Shown: positions 16,698-24,072, counted from the stretch's first letter. The stretch is 64,000 nt of DNA from Intestinimonas timonensis (GCF_900626145.1 NZ_LR130817.1:132213-196212), one strand, 5' to 3'. The notes: a model not told the origin generated them from the letters alone. Numbers and translations: made by a program.

Positions 16698-17311
16698 ATC
16701 ATGGAATGTCTTGGCCTATGCGTGGCACATTGATGGCCGGTGGTATAACACTTATCGGAGTGAGCGTTGCGCTATACCGTATGGCGGCACTTGGTGTAGA
16801 TCCCTTTACTGGGATGAATCTAGGAATCAGCACTTTTCTTGGCTGGTCTTTTGGTTCTTGGCAGCTTTTGATAAACGCAATGATTCTCGTGGTAGTATTT
16901 TTTACTGTACGTAGCTGCATTGGCATAGGGACGGTGGTGAACATGATATGTGTAGGTTATATCGCCGATCTTATCTGCTGGCTGGGCCGAGATGTAAGCT
17001 TGAACCTGCCTGTTCGTGGCATTCTCATGGTGATTGCCTTGCTTCTTTCATCCTTCGGTGTTGCGCTCTACATGAAGGGAGGTATGGGTATTGCTCCCTA
17101 CGATAGTGTAGCGGTGGTCATTGAAAGCCTGAGCAATCAAAAAATACCTTTCCATCTCGCTCGTATCTTATCTGATATTACCGTGATAGTCCTTGGCGTA
17201 ATATTCTGCGTTGCAGCCGGGAAGGCTATTTGGTTGGTTGTAGGAGTAGGGACGGTATGTAACGCATTACTGAATGGGCCAGCGATTCAAATGTTTCTCC
17301 GAATCATTTAA
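16691..17311 (+). CDS. YczE/YyaS-family membrane protein
   Basis: 206 residues with five or six hydrophobic helices and the family motifs LYRMAALGVDPFTGMNLGIS and YMKGGMGIAPYDSVAVVIES. The two similar halves suggest an internal repeat. Members of this family (COG2364) are integral membrane proteins of unknown function, often near transporters and regulators. It overlaps the ATPase gene by 7 bases and is the last gene of the ABC operon before the terminator at 17346. Confidence 0.8.
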   Translation: MLNHGMSWPMRGTLMAGGITLIGVSVALYRMAALGVDPFTGMNLGISTFLGWSFGSWQLLINAMILVVVFFTVRSCIGIGTVVNMICVGYIADLICWLGRDVSLNLPVRGILMVIALLLSSFGVALYMKGGMGIAPYDSVAVVIESLSNQKIPFHLARILSDITVIVLGVIFCVAAGKAIWLVVGVGTVCNALLNGPAIQMFLRII

Positions 17312-17345
17312 TAGATTTCTAATTATCTCTTTAGATGTTCTTATA

Positions 17346-17382
17346 TGCCGGTATAGCCCGTTATTCCGGGCTTTTCCGGCAC
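17346..17382 (+). terminator. Terminator of the sugar ABC operon
   Basis: TGCCGG...AGCCCG pairs with CGGGCT...CCGGCA around a short loop, with TTTTC in the descending arm region and after it. It lies 35 bases past the stop of the last operon gene. Confidence 0.65.
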
Positions 17383-17476
17383 TTTTCATATCGGAAGAAC
17401 CTCACAAATCTTTTTATTACCCCTCATGTTTTCGCTCTCAAAAGTAGTAAAAGCAGTAGTAAATTCTGCGTACTAC

Positions 17477-18754
17477 TTATGCCGCCTTGGTTTCCTCGGC
17501 GCTTTCCGCCACAGGCTCCGGCTTGGCCTCTGCGGTGGTTTTTGCCTTGGCTTGCAGCCGTTCCATTTCCTCCTGTGCGGAATGGAAAGTAGCGTGGGCA
17601 TAATAGTTCAGCGTCATTACAATGTTGGCGTGTCCCATGATGTACTGCAATGCCTTGGGGTTCATGCCCGCGTTTGCCATTCTGGTACAGAATGTATGCC
17701 GCATGGTGTGCGGCGTCATCACATCGGGCAGCGGCTCCTTGTGGCACTTGTTGTACTTCTTTGCAAGGCACTTGAACATGGCGTCATAGTTGACGGCGGT
17801 TTTGGGCAGGCCGTCCCGGTTCAGGAACAGGAAGTCCTTATAATCGTCAACCTCAATGCACCTGCCGTCCCTGCGCTTCTTTAACACGCGCTCAAACGCT
17901 TCATAGGCGGCTGCGCTCATCGGCACTTGGCGGAATCCGCTTTCTGTTTTTGGCGCTTCGATATAGTAGCCGTCCTCGGTGCTTCTCAAAAGCTGGTGGT
18001 CTACATTCACAAAGCGCTTCTCAAAATTCAGGTCAGCGGGCGTCAGGCCGCAGAGTTCGGAAATACGAAGCCCGGTTTCCAGCAGGATCACCACCTCGTC
18101 ATAATACTTGGCATAGACGGGATCGTTCTGCATGAAGTCTAAAAGCTCGTTTTCCTGTGTAGGGGTAAGCGGCACCTTTGGTACGGTATCGTCGTTGATA
18201 ACCTCATTGATCTGGAAGTCAAAGGGATTCTTGCGGAGGCAGTCATCCTGTACGGCCATATAAAAGATGGCTTTTAAGGAACGCTTGCTGTTGCAGATGG
18301 TGTTGTAGGCAACGCCCTTTTCCTGCATACGCAAGGCCCATTCTTTCGCGTCGGACAGCTTCACGCTGTCAATGCTGGCCGCGCCCAGCTTATCTTCGGA
18401 CAGAAGTTTCATCAACTGCTGGCGGCTCTTTTGGGTTCCTTTCCGCACATTCCCGCGCTCCCGGGTGTACTTTTCATAAAGCTGGCACACGGTCATTTTC
18501 TTGCCGATGGTGTCGATCCCGTCGTCAAGGTCTTTCTGTATCTGCTTGATCTTCTCGCGCAGGGAAAGACAGGGCCGCTTCCCGGCAGGTACTTTGTCGG
18601 TGGGTACTAACTTCCATGAGTAAACAAACTGGGGTTCTCCAAAGGTGTCAATGTATTTGTAAGCGTATCTTCCATCTGATCGCTGGCTCTCTCCAGACTT
18701 CAAAAGGCGGCCTTTGTTGTCCCGTCTTTTTTCATCTCGTTCTTTTCTTGGCAT
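17477..18754 (-). CDS. int: Tn916-type tyrosine integrase
   Basis: 425 residues, close to the usual length of Tn916 Int (about 405). The N-terminal part is the arm-type DNA-binding domain (KGRLLKSGESQRSDGRYAYK), followed by a core-binding SAM-like domain (about 85-175). The catalytic residues are visible: R230 in TGLRISEL, H349 and R352 in HTMRHTFCTR, H375 in GHANIVMTLNYY, with tyrosine nucleophile at about 385. It excises and integrates a conjugative element with the help of Xis, encoded just upstream on the same strand. The usual conjugation genes are not next to it, so this is an element end or remnant. Confidence 0.92.
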   Translation of the reverse strand: MPRKERDEKRRDNKGRLLKSGESQRSDGRYAYKYIDTFGEPQFVYSWKLVPTDKVPAGKRPCLSLREKIKQIQKDLDDGIDTIGKKMTVCQLYEKYTRERGNVRKGTQKSRQQLMKLLSEDKLGAASIDSVKLSDAKEWALRMQEKGVAYNTICNSKRSLKAIFYMAVQDDCLRKNPFDFQINEVINDDTVPKVPLTPTQENELLDFMQNDPVYAKYYDEVVILLETGLRISELCGLTPADLNFEKRFVNVDHQLLRSTEDGYYIEAPKTESGFRQVPMSAAAYEAFERVLKKRRDGRCIEVDDYKDFLFLNRDGLPKTAVNYDAMFKCLAKKYNKCHKEPLPDVMTPHTMRHTFCTRMANAGMNPKALQYIMGHANIVMTLNYYAHATFHSAQEEMERLQAKAKTTAEAKPEPVAESAEETKAA

Positions 18755-18833
18755 TTCGTCATGCTCCTTTCCATGACGGAAAGAGCCTTGACACGCTTAT
18801 AACCTATTATAACACGCGCAAGGCCCTTTTTCA

Positions 18834-19037
18834 CTATATTGTGTCAAGGGAATCAATGATTTTTTCAAACTGCTTCCGCTTGATCTGGATGCGGTTGCCG
18901 TTCAGGATCACCCAGCCAGCGGTGGGGTTTTCCTCGGCAAGCCGACGCAGTTTGTTTTCCCCGATCCGAAAATATTTGGACGCTTCCTCAATGGTGAGCG
19001 TGTATTTTTCCCAAATAGGCACATCGGTATTACTCAT
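18834..19037 (-). CDS. xis: Tn916-type excisionase
   Basis: 67 residues, the size of Tn916 Xis. The motif [20 protein letters not shown] followed by [20 protein letters not shown] and [14 protein letters not shown] is the winged-helix DNA-binding domain of this family. The ATG at 19037 has AGGGGG 7 bases upstream; an earlier in-frame ATG at 19115 is unlikely. It lies 79 bases upstream of int on the same strand, the standard arrangement; Xis bends attachment-site DNA and favours excision. Confidence 0.9.
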   Translation of the reverse strand: MSNTDVPIWEKYTLTIEEASKYFRIGENKLRRLAEENPTAGWVILNGNRIQIKRKQFEKIIDSLDTI

Positions 19038-19497
19038 AACATGGCCCCCTTTCTTTTCAAAACAAAGGTTGTTTTTTGTGAAAGTGGGCAGAAAATAACG
19101 GACGGCTGCTGGCACAGCTCCACGGGAATCTCACCCCCGCGTGGTTCTCACGCGGCCCTGCTCGTTGCCTGCGACGCTTCAAACGCTCGGACTACGACGA
19201 CAAGGGCGTATCATTGTCCTGTCTGCGCGTCGTCGCCCGCAGGCTGCCACACCTGCTTTACGGCCCGGTAAAATCGCTCCGCTTATCCCAATGAGGGAAA
19301 GCCTCTTGGCGTACCTGCCGCCCGGCTCGGCACAGACAGAATGTATCCGTCTGCCCTATGACGCGCCGCCATTGTCCTGCGGGCGTATTTGTCAAGGAGC
19401 AAGGGGGCCGCCGGGAAAACAGGCAGGCGGGGAAAGGGAAAGCCGCCTGTCTATGGCCGGGGCCTTAACCGTCAGTCGCCAATGGGACTAACGATGG
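19038..19497. other. 460-base stretch upstream of xis without a convincing gene
   Basis: Open frames exist (for example 19141-19491 on plus) but their composition is Arg/Pro-rich, they lack ribosome sites and they resemble nothing I recognise. The DNA has several short inverted repeats (such as CCCGCGTGGTTCTCACGCGG). This position in related elements lies between xis and upstream genes and may hold regulatory or transfer-origin sequence. I see no clear feature. Confidence 0.4.
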
Positions 19498-19527
19498 AAT
19501 GGATCAGCTTGATTTGCAATCGGCGCT

Positions 19528-19914
19528 TCATATACTCGTCAATGCAGATATGAGGCTGGCCGCTGCCGTCATAGAGCATCCGGGTATGTGCAGCATCTCA
19601 ACCAATATTTTCAGCTGCTCCATCCCACACGACGGATAGATATCCATTCTCACATTCCCGACATACAGCGTAGCGGAATGTTCTGCTTCGTTGCGGCATT
19701 CCTGCCTTGGAATCGGCACTTTTGCAAAGGCAACCCTGTCCTGTCCTTCCTGCTGTGCCATGCTGCCAGCAACAGACAGTACTTCTCGCTCCCAGCGATA
19801 ATATGTAGTTGGTGTGATCCCCTGTTGCCTGCACCATTCCCGAACCGATCGCCCGCTGCTCCGGCATTCCTTGATTGCTGAAGCCCATTCCTGTAACTGT
19901 GCCTGGTGTTTCAA
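19528..19914 (-). pseudogene. IS66 tnpA fragment fused to another gene's 3' end
   Basis: About 105 codons match IS66-type TnpA (QEWASAIKECRSSGRSVREW, CRQQGITPTTYYRWEREVL, DIYPSCGMEQLKILVEMLHI). After about 19585 the similarity ends and the frame stops at 19528. In another minus-strand frame the adjacent sequence reads GQPHICIDEYMKRRLQIKLI and HSIVSPIGD, then a stop at about 19487, which looks like the 3' end of an unrelated gene. tnpB and tnpC are absent. This is an IS66 remnant different from the element at 1-2215. Confidence 0.7.
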
Positions 19915-19948
19915 CTCGATAGATGTCGCTGCAAGACCCCCCGTACAA

Positions 19949-19986
19949 AATAGTGCTGGAACGTTCCGCTACGTTCCAGCACTATT
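19949..19986. repeat. 15-bp perfect inverted repeat
   Basis: AATAGTGCTGGAACG (19949-19963) and its reverse complement (19972-19986) enclose 8 bases. It lies between the truncated tnpA and the IS256 fragment. It could be a terminator-like hairpin or the end of a small element. Confidence 0.5.
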
Positions 19987-20034
19987 ATCTCATACATGTC
20001 TATCCGCCTGCTCTTTTGACGGTTACTGACATCC

Positions 20035-20256
20035 GATAAGGTAGAATAAGTTTCGCAAAAACAAAAAGAGACATGGTTTGCAGATCTCTGGTAGAATGAA
20101 GTCGCGACACACCATCCTGAAAGGAGACAGCAAACCATGTCTGAAAAGATAGTACAGCTAAATGAAGAAGTAATCAAGGGGCAGCTCAAGGAGTTGGTAC
20201 GAGGCAGTGTAGAGGAAACCCTCAACGAGCTGCTGGAGGCCGAGGCTCAGAAGCTA
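20035..20256 (+). pseudogene. IS256-family left end and transposase N-terminal fragment
   Basis: Bases 20035-20136 match the leader of the IS256 fragment at 7807-7908 (inverted), and the ATG at 20137 starts SEKIVQLNEEVIKGQLKELV and runs as IS256 transposase for about 40 codons. At about 20256 (after AAGCTA) similarity stops and the frame closes at 20286 after ten foreign codons. Non-functional remnant. Confidence 0.8.
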
Positions 20257-20345
20257 GGAAGCAAAAAGCCTACCCCAATCGGGTAGACTTTGTGTGCATG
20301 CTTGTTGTCTCTTAAATATGCTCTAACTTTTGGACAAGAGAGTGG

Positions 20346-20558
20346 TCATGCAGAATCAGGTGCATTAGCTTTTTTTACGGTAGGCGCTGGAGTGGTTTTT
20401 CCCTCTCCTAGGCTTTTACTGTTCTGCAGCTGTGAAGGCTTTTTGTGCGCAAGCGCATCCTGTAACCTGTCCATAACACCGGCGAAAAAATCAACATTTT
20501 TAAAATTTTCTTCGATTTCATCCATGGAAAGTGAAGTCTTCAGACTCAAATCGGACAT
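20346..20558 (-). CDS. Small protein of unknown function
   Basis: 70 residues from the ATG at 20558, which has AAAGGAG 8 bases upstream, a good reason to think it is translated. The sequence starts MSDLSLKTSLSMDEIEENFK, then FFAGVMDRLQDALAHKK, and ends in a Pro/Thr/Lys/Ala-rich tail (TTPAPTVKKANAPDSA). The middle resembles the N-terminal part of HTH antitoxins of the HigA type (...LQDALAHKKG...), and TTPAPTVKK resembles a part near their C-terminus, so it might be an internally deleted antitoxin. That is a guess; no toxin gene is adjacent. It lies between an IS256 remnant and the Rep gene. Confidence 0.45.
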   Translation of the reverse strand: MSDLSLKTSLSMDEIEENFKNVDFFAGVMDRLQDALAHKKPSQLQNSKSLGEGKTTPAPTVKKANAPDSA

Positions 20559-20612
20559 ACTAATCACTCCTTTCGGATCTCATCGTTCGTTGCCCGCAGG
20601 ACATCTTGTGGC

Positions 20613-21329
20613 TTGTGGAATGAATCTTATTATATTCGCAAGTCCGGCGAGAAGTGGGCCGGAACCGAAAAGGCGGAGACCTCTGTGCCGGGGACCTTCT
20701 TCGAGTTTGGGGAACTGCCCACGGAGGCGGAGGAAAAGTCCCCGGTCATGCACCAGCTGCTCCAGAGCGTGAAAGAGGGCGTGACCAACACGGAGATCAT
20801 CGAGCAGACCCCCAGCATGGCGTTCCGCATTCGGGAGATCGATGTGTTGCGGCAGACCCTCCTGGCGGAGAAGTACGCCGTGGAAAACCGTAAGCTGGAA
20901 GTGACCTACCTGTACGGCAGCACCGGGGCTGGCAAGACCTGGGGCATTTATGAGAGGCACGACCCCCGGAGCATTTACCGGGTGACGAATTACCGGGCGT
21001 CAAGGGGCATTTCCTTTGACGGCTACCACGGGCAGGATGTCCTGGTGTTCGAGGAATTTCACAGTCAGATCCCCATTGAAGATATGCTGAACTACCTGGA
21101 CATTTACCCTCTGGCGCTCCCGGCCCGGTACAACGACAAGACGGCCTGTTACACAAAGGTCTATATCACCTCCAACCTCCCCCTGGAAAAGCAGTACAGG
21201 GACGAGCAGTGGGACAGGCCGGAGACCTGGCGGGCATTCCTCCGCCGTATTCAAAATGTAATCGAGTATCTGCCGGACGGCACCACCGTCCAGCGGAAGA
21301 AAGGGGGATTTCCCTATGACCCGAAATGA
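20613..21329 (+). CDS. Rep-like protein with superfamily 3 helicase domain, 5'-truncated
   Basis: 238 residues from a TTG start. Walker A is YGSTGAGKTW (about 101-110), Walker B is VLVFEEF (143-149), and motif C is KVYITSN (182-188): the pattern of SF3 helicases in Rep proteins of small plasmids, conjugative elements and CRESS-type replicons. The HUH endonuclease domain normally found before the helicase is missing. Just upstream, another frame reads CPQDILWLVE, as expected for the end of that domain, so a frameshift or truncation near 20610 is likely. It overlaps the FtsK-like gene by 14 bases, as in integrative conjugative elements where a Rep and a coupling protein are adjacent. Confidence 0.75.
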   Translation: MWNESYYIRKSGEKWAGTEKAETSVPGTFFEFGELPTEAEEKSPVMHQLLQSVKEGVTNTEIIEQTPSMAFRIREIDVLRQTLLAEKYAVENRKLEVTYLYGSTGAGKTWGIYERHDPRSIYRVTNYRASRGISFDGYHGQDVLVFEEFHSQIPIEDMLNYLDIYPLALPARYNDKTACYTKVYITSNLPLEKQYRDEQWDRPETWRAFLRRIQNVIEYLPDGTTVQRKKGGFPYDPK

Positions 21330-22650
21330 GAAATTTCAAATCCAGCGCCGGACGGTCAGGCGCGATCTCTGGCGGCGATGGGGCGGAGTTTCCGCCCTGT
21401 CCCCCAAGGTTTTCTTCATTCCGCTCTATCTGGCGGGTGCGGTCTTTGTGTGGAGCCATCAGGACGCCATCAGCGTACAGGCGGAGCGTACGGAGCTGAT
21501 CTCTCCCATTCTGGAGGCCGCCATGACCCACGCTCTTGCCGCCTATCTCCTGGCGGGAGGCGTGGCCTTGGCCGTCCTGCTGGTCTATCCATTCGGACGG
21601 AGAGCGGCCCATGACCAGCTGCAGAGCATTGGCCTTGTCAATCATGCGGGGATGGCTCCCACCCTGCTCCGCAAGCGGCGGAACAGGGATAATCCCAGGG
21701 TGACAATGTGGGAGTTCCAAAATCAGAGCATTCCCCTCACCGCCTGGGAGGACAAGCGGGCTGCGATCGAGGCGGCCCTGGATGTGTCCATCGCGAAAAT
21801 GACCTACGGCAAGGGAAAGAGCCGGGTGCTGGTCTACGCCGTCCCCGCCCAGGTGTCCTTACCGGAGGTGCTTCCCTGGCAGGACGAATATCTGTCCCCG
21901 GAGAGTTTTGTGCTGGTGCTGGGTGAAAGCCTGCTGGGGCAGGTGACGGTCAATCTGGCCAACATTCCCCATATCCTGCTGGGCGGCTCCACGGGGAGCG
22001 GCAAGAGCGTCCTGCTGAAGCTGCTGCTCATGCAGGCGCTCCGCAAGGGGGCGGAGGTCTGCGTTGCTGACTTCAAGGGCGGCGTGGACTACCCCAGGGA
22101 ATGGCGGCAAAAGTGCCGGATGTGCTTTACTGAGGATGACCTGCTCTACACCCTCGACCAGCTTGCGGCGGTGCTGGAATACCGCAAAGAGCGGCTGGCA
22201 GATACCGGGTGCAAGGACCTGGACGCCTACAACGAGGCCACGGGGGAGAACCCGCCCCGTCTGGTGTTCGCCTGTGACGAGGTGGCGGAGCTGCTGGATA
22301 AGACAGGCCGGAGCAAGGAGGACCGGGAGCGGCTGGGGAAGATTGAGAACCGGCTTGCGACCCTGGTCCGGCTGGGGCGGGCCTTTGGCATTCACCTGAT
22401 CCTCGCCACCCAGCGCCCGGACGCGAACATCATTCCCGGCCAGATCAGGAACAACATGGATTTCCGGGTATGCGGCAGGGCGGAGAGTGTGCTTTCTCAA
22501 ATCATTCTGGACAACAGCAGCGCCGCCGAGCAGATACCCAAGGACGCGAGGGACCGCTTCATTACCGGGGATGGGACTGTGTTCCAGGGCTACTTGTTTG
22601 ACGAAACCAACGCGCTCGGCGGAGCAGGGGGTGTCAGCATTCAGCAATGA
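21316..22650 (+). CDS. FtsK/SpoIIIE-domain coupling ATPase of a conjugative element
   Basis: 444 residues. Two membrane segments lie at about 31-49 and 72-92. The ATPase core has Walker A LLGGSTGSGKSVLLK (about 221-235), Walker B LVFACDEVAELL and the motif ILATQRPDANIIPGQIRNNM. This matches the TcpA/Tn916 Orf21 class of DNA pumps that feed DNA to a conjugation apparatus. It overlaps the Rep gene by 14 bases. The other transfer genes and a relaxase are not in the window, so the module is incomplete. Confidence 0.88.
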   Translation: MTRNEKFQIQRRTVRRDLWRRWGGVSALSPKVFFIPLYLAGAVFVWSHQDAISVQAERTELISPILEAAMTHALAAYLLAGGVALAVLLVYPFGRRAAHDQLQSIGLVNHAGMAPTLLRKRRNRDNPRVTMWEFQNQSIPLTAWEDKRAAIEAALDVSIAKMTYGKGKSRVLVYAVPAQVSLPEVLPWQDEYLSPESFVLVLGESLLGQVTVNLANIPHILLGGSTGSGKSVLLKLLLMQALRKGAEVCVADFKGGVDYPREWRQKCRMCFTEDDLLYTLDQLAAVLEYRKERLADTGCKDLDAYNEATGENPPRLVFACDEVAELLDKTGRSKEDRERLGKIENRLATLVRLGRAFGIHLILATQRPDANIIPGQIRNNMDFRVCGRAESVLSQIILDNSSAAEQIPKDARDRFITGDGTVFQGYLFDETNALGGAGGVSIQQ

Positions 22651-22680
22651 ACTCCATAGGCTGCAAAGGATATTCGATCC

Positions 22681-22926
22681 ATGAAGTCCTCTCACGCCAA
22701 TTCCACCGAAATTTCCGAGCGTGGAATGTTTCTCACGGTGACGGACATGGCCGAACTGCTGAAAGTCTCCCGATATGTGATAGACCGTATGCTCAAGAAT
22801 GGTGAGCTGCCTGCGGCCAAACTGGGCGGACAGTACCGTGTCAGAACCGATGATTTTTTGAAATGGTGGGATCATCAGGTCAAACAAGAGCAAAAAAATA
22901 TTTTGAGAGGGTGCCTGCCCAAGTAG
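22681..22926 (+). CDS. Excisionase-family helix-turn-helix protein
   Basis: 81 residues with the MerR/excisionase-type domain: MFLTVTDMAELLKVSRYVID, then RMLKNGELPAAKLGGQYRVR and TDDFLKWWDHQVK. Such small proteins act as recombination directionality factors or local regulators. It lies 30 bases after the FtsK-like gene and immediately before a terminator and an array of short repeats next to a tRNA gene, which supports a role in excision of an integrated element. The ATG at 22681 has only a weak ribosome site (AAAGGA, 10 or more bases upstream); the ATG of MFLTV is a possible alternative. Confidence 0.75.
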   Translation: MKSSHANSTEISERGMFLTVTDMAELLKVSRYVIDRMLKNGELPAAKLGGQYRVRTDDFLKWWDHQVKQEQKNILRGCLPK

Positions 22927-22934
22927 GCACCCTC
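22907..22934 (+). terminator. Terminator after the excisionase-like gene
   Basis: GAGGGTGCCT (22907-22916) pairs with AGGCACCCTC (22925-22934), followed by TTTCC. The stop codon lies within the loop/3' arm. Confidence 0.75.
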
Positions 22935-23012
22935 TTTCCGTTGTCACGCTATTTTTCATCATAGCGTGACAATTTCAAAAGCAGAAACAAAACATTTTCC
23001 TGCGAGAAAAAG

Positions 23013-23050
23013 AAATAAGTTGCAAAATCGCTTGATTTTGCAACTTATTT
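23013..23050 (-). terminator. Terminator of the tRNA-Gly gene
   Basis: A 17-bp perfect stem (23013-23029 with 23034-23050) and 4-base loop begins 2 bases past the encoded CCA; on the minus strand it is followed by TTCTTTTTC. Confidence 0.75.
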
Positions 23051-23051
23051 T

Positions 23052-23125
23052 TGGAGCAGGGTACGGGAGTCGAACCCGCCTATTCGGCTTGGGAAGCCGA
23101 CGTACTACCGATGTACTAACCCTGC
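23052..23125 (-). tRNA. tRNA-Gly (anticodon CCC)
   Basis: The minus strand folds as a tRNA: acceptor GCAGGGT/ACCCTGC, anticodon stem TCGGC/GCCGA with loop TTCCCAA (anticodon CCC), T-arm GCGGGTTCGACTCCCGT, and an encoded CCA. The D arm (TTAGTACATCGGTAGTAC) lacks the usual GG-containing Gly pattern but is plausible. It is complete. Its acceptor differs from that of the neighbouring tRNA-Gly half (GCAGGTG), so it is probably a gene brought in by the element, not a repaired host gene. Confidence 0.85.
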
Positions 23126-23232
23126 GTATCAAATTCCATAGAGTGACATTTAGCGTGACAATTTTGGATTTTTTGATTTCTGAAACTCGCAAACCATTGA
23201 AAATACAGGGTTTCTTTCCTGATAGTTATGGT

Positions 23233-23271
23233 GCTTGGGAAGCTGACGTTCTGCCATTGAACTACACCTGC
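23233..23271 (-). pseudogene. Detached 5' half of a tRNA-Gly (CCC) gene
   Basis: On the minus strand GCAGGTGTAGTTCAATGGCA followed by GAACGTCAGCTTCCCAAGC is the acceptor 5' strand, D arm and anticodon stem-loop of a standard bacterial tRNA-Gly(CCC). It stops exactly after the anticodon stem; the 3' half is absent. 31 of 39 positions match the intact tRNA-Gly at 23087-23125, including the whole 11-base GCTTCCCAAGC. This looks like the scar of integration into the anticodon region of the original host gene. Confidence 0.75.
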
Positions 23272-23467
23272 ATCTCAAAAGGACTTAAATATTATAACAT
23301 GTGCTCTCATATTTTGCAAGAGGGGATTTTCCAGAGTTGATCGATGAAATTCGGCATAGTTAACAATTTATTTACATAAAATTTATGAACTATCCACAGA
23401 CTTCTCTTGCTTTTTTACCATTGGACTGCTATACTAATTTCAAACAATAGGGAAGGAGGTATGTGCA

Positions 23468-23551
23468 GTGGAAAATGTTCGCGTAAAGCCCCTGGATGTG
23501 GATGATCTGATCTTTGGCGGCAATGAGGAGCGGACCGTGAGTGAGCGGTAA
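23468..23551 (+). CDS. Possible 27-residue small protein
   Basis: A GTG at 23468 has AAGGAGG 8 bases upstream (GGAAGGAGGT at 23451-23460), and the frame reads MENVRVKPLDVDDLIFGGNE followed by ERTVSER and a stop. An ATG at 23461 in another frame would give a 14-residue Cys-containing peptide. A terminator-like hairpin follows at once, so it could be a leader peptide or the first codons of a gene removed by rearrangement. I do not recognise the sequence. Confidence 0.4.
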   Translation: MENVRVKPLDVDDLIFGGNEERTVSER

Positions 23552-23563
23552 GCCTTGTACCAA

Positions 23564-23590
23564 GAAAACCGCACCGGAAGGTGTGGCTTT
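23564..23590 (+). terminator. Hairpin with T6 run after the small frame
   Basis: AACCGCACC and GGTGTGG pair around GGAA, followed by CTTTTTTG. It lies 13 bases past the stop of the 27-codon frame. Confidence 0.55.
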
Positions 23591-23628
23591 TTTGCTGATA
23601 GAGACAATTGATTACCAGCGGGTTGGCT

Positions 23629-23657
23629 TTGGGCGAAGGTGTCCAAAGCCCTTTTGC
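23629..23657 (+). terminator. Second hairpin, GGCTTTGG/CCAAAGCC
   Basis: An 8-bp perfect stem with a loop of about 10 bases, followed by CTTTTG. With the preceding hairpin and the IS-split hairpin at 23664 it forms a row of three terminator-like structures within 110 bases. Confidence 0.55.
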
Positions 23658-23757
23658 TATATAGAAGCCCCCCGTCAGCTGAACAGATCCAGTAAAAACG
23701 GACAGTGACAAAAGCCCCCCTGATGTAGGAAAATAGACTACATCAGGGGGTTTTGTC

Positions 23758-24072
23758 ATGAAGAAACGAAATTACACACACGTTCAAATGCTTTTACCAG
23801 AGATCAAGGCCATGTTGGCAGAGGGGAAAACACAGCGGGAAGTCGCAGAATACTATGGCTTCCGGAATAAGCAGGTGGTAAAAAGACTACTTGAGCGTGA
23901 GCGCCGTAAAGAACGAAAACTGGAAGCCGGAATCCGCCCACGACCGAAAGGACGGCCGAGAAAAGATGCTGCGCCAGGAGACGTTGTGGCAGAGCAGGCC
24001 TGTGAGATCCAACGGCTTCGCATGGAAAATAAACTACTGCGGGATTTTCTGCGCTTCACAGAAAGGAAGTGA
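23758..24072 (+). CDS. IS3-family OrfA
   Basis: 104 residues: an HTH domain (MLAEGKTQREVAEYYGFRNK and QVVKRLLERERRK), a basic linker with GRPRK, and a C-terminal leucine zipper (CEIQRLRMENKLLRDFLRF). It binds the IS ends. The last codons overlap the GTG start of orfB by 4 bases (GTGA), so the two are translationally coupled. Confidence 0.9.
   Translation: MKKRNYTHVQMLLPEIKAMLAEGKTQREVAEYYGFRNKQVVKRLLERERRKERKLEAGIRPRPKGRPRKDAAPGDVVAEQACEIQRLRMENKLLRDFLRFTERK

Larger units (their letters stand above)
22941..23161. repeat. TAGCGTGACAA repeats around tRNA-Gly, possible integrase arm sites
   Basis: TTGTCACGCTA (22941-22951) and TAGCGTGACAA (22962-22972) form an 11-bp perfect inverted repeat with a 10-base spacer; the same TAGCGTGACAA recurs directly at 23151-23161, preceded by a partial copy GAGTGACA at 23141-23148. 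They flank a tRNA gene, the place and spacing expected of arm-type binding sites for a tyrosine integrase or excisionase. Confidence 0.5.

Noticed and set aside
19141..19491. 116-codon plus-strand frame upstream of xis
   Set aside because: Arg/Pro-rich low-complexity composition, no ribosome site; treated as non-coding.
19038..20300. CRISPR-like repeats in the island
   Set aside because: I looked for regularly spaced direct repeats of 25-40 bp and found none here or elsewhere in the window.
20346..20558. Complete toxin-antitoxin module near the 70-residue protein
   Set aside because: The similarity to HigA-type antitoxins is weak and there is no toxin gene beside it.
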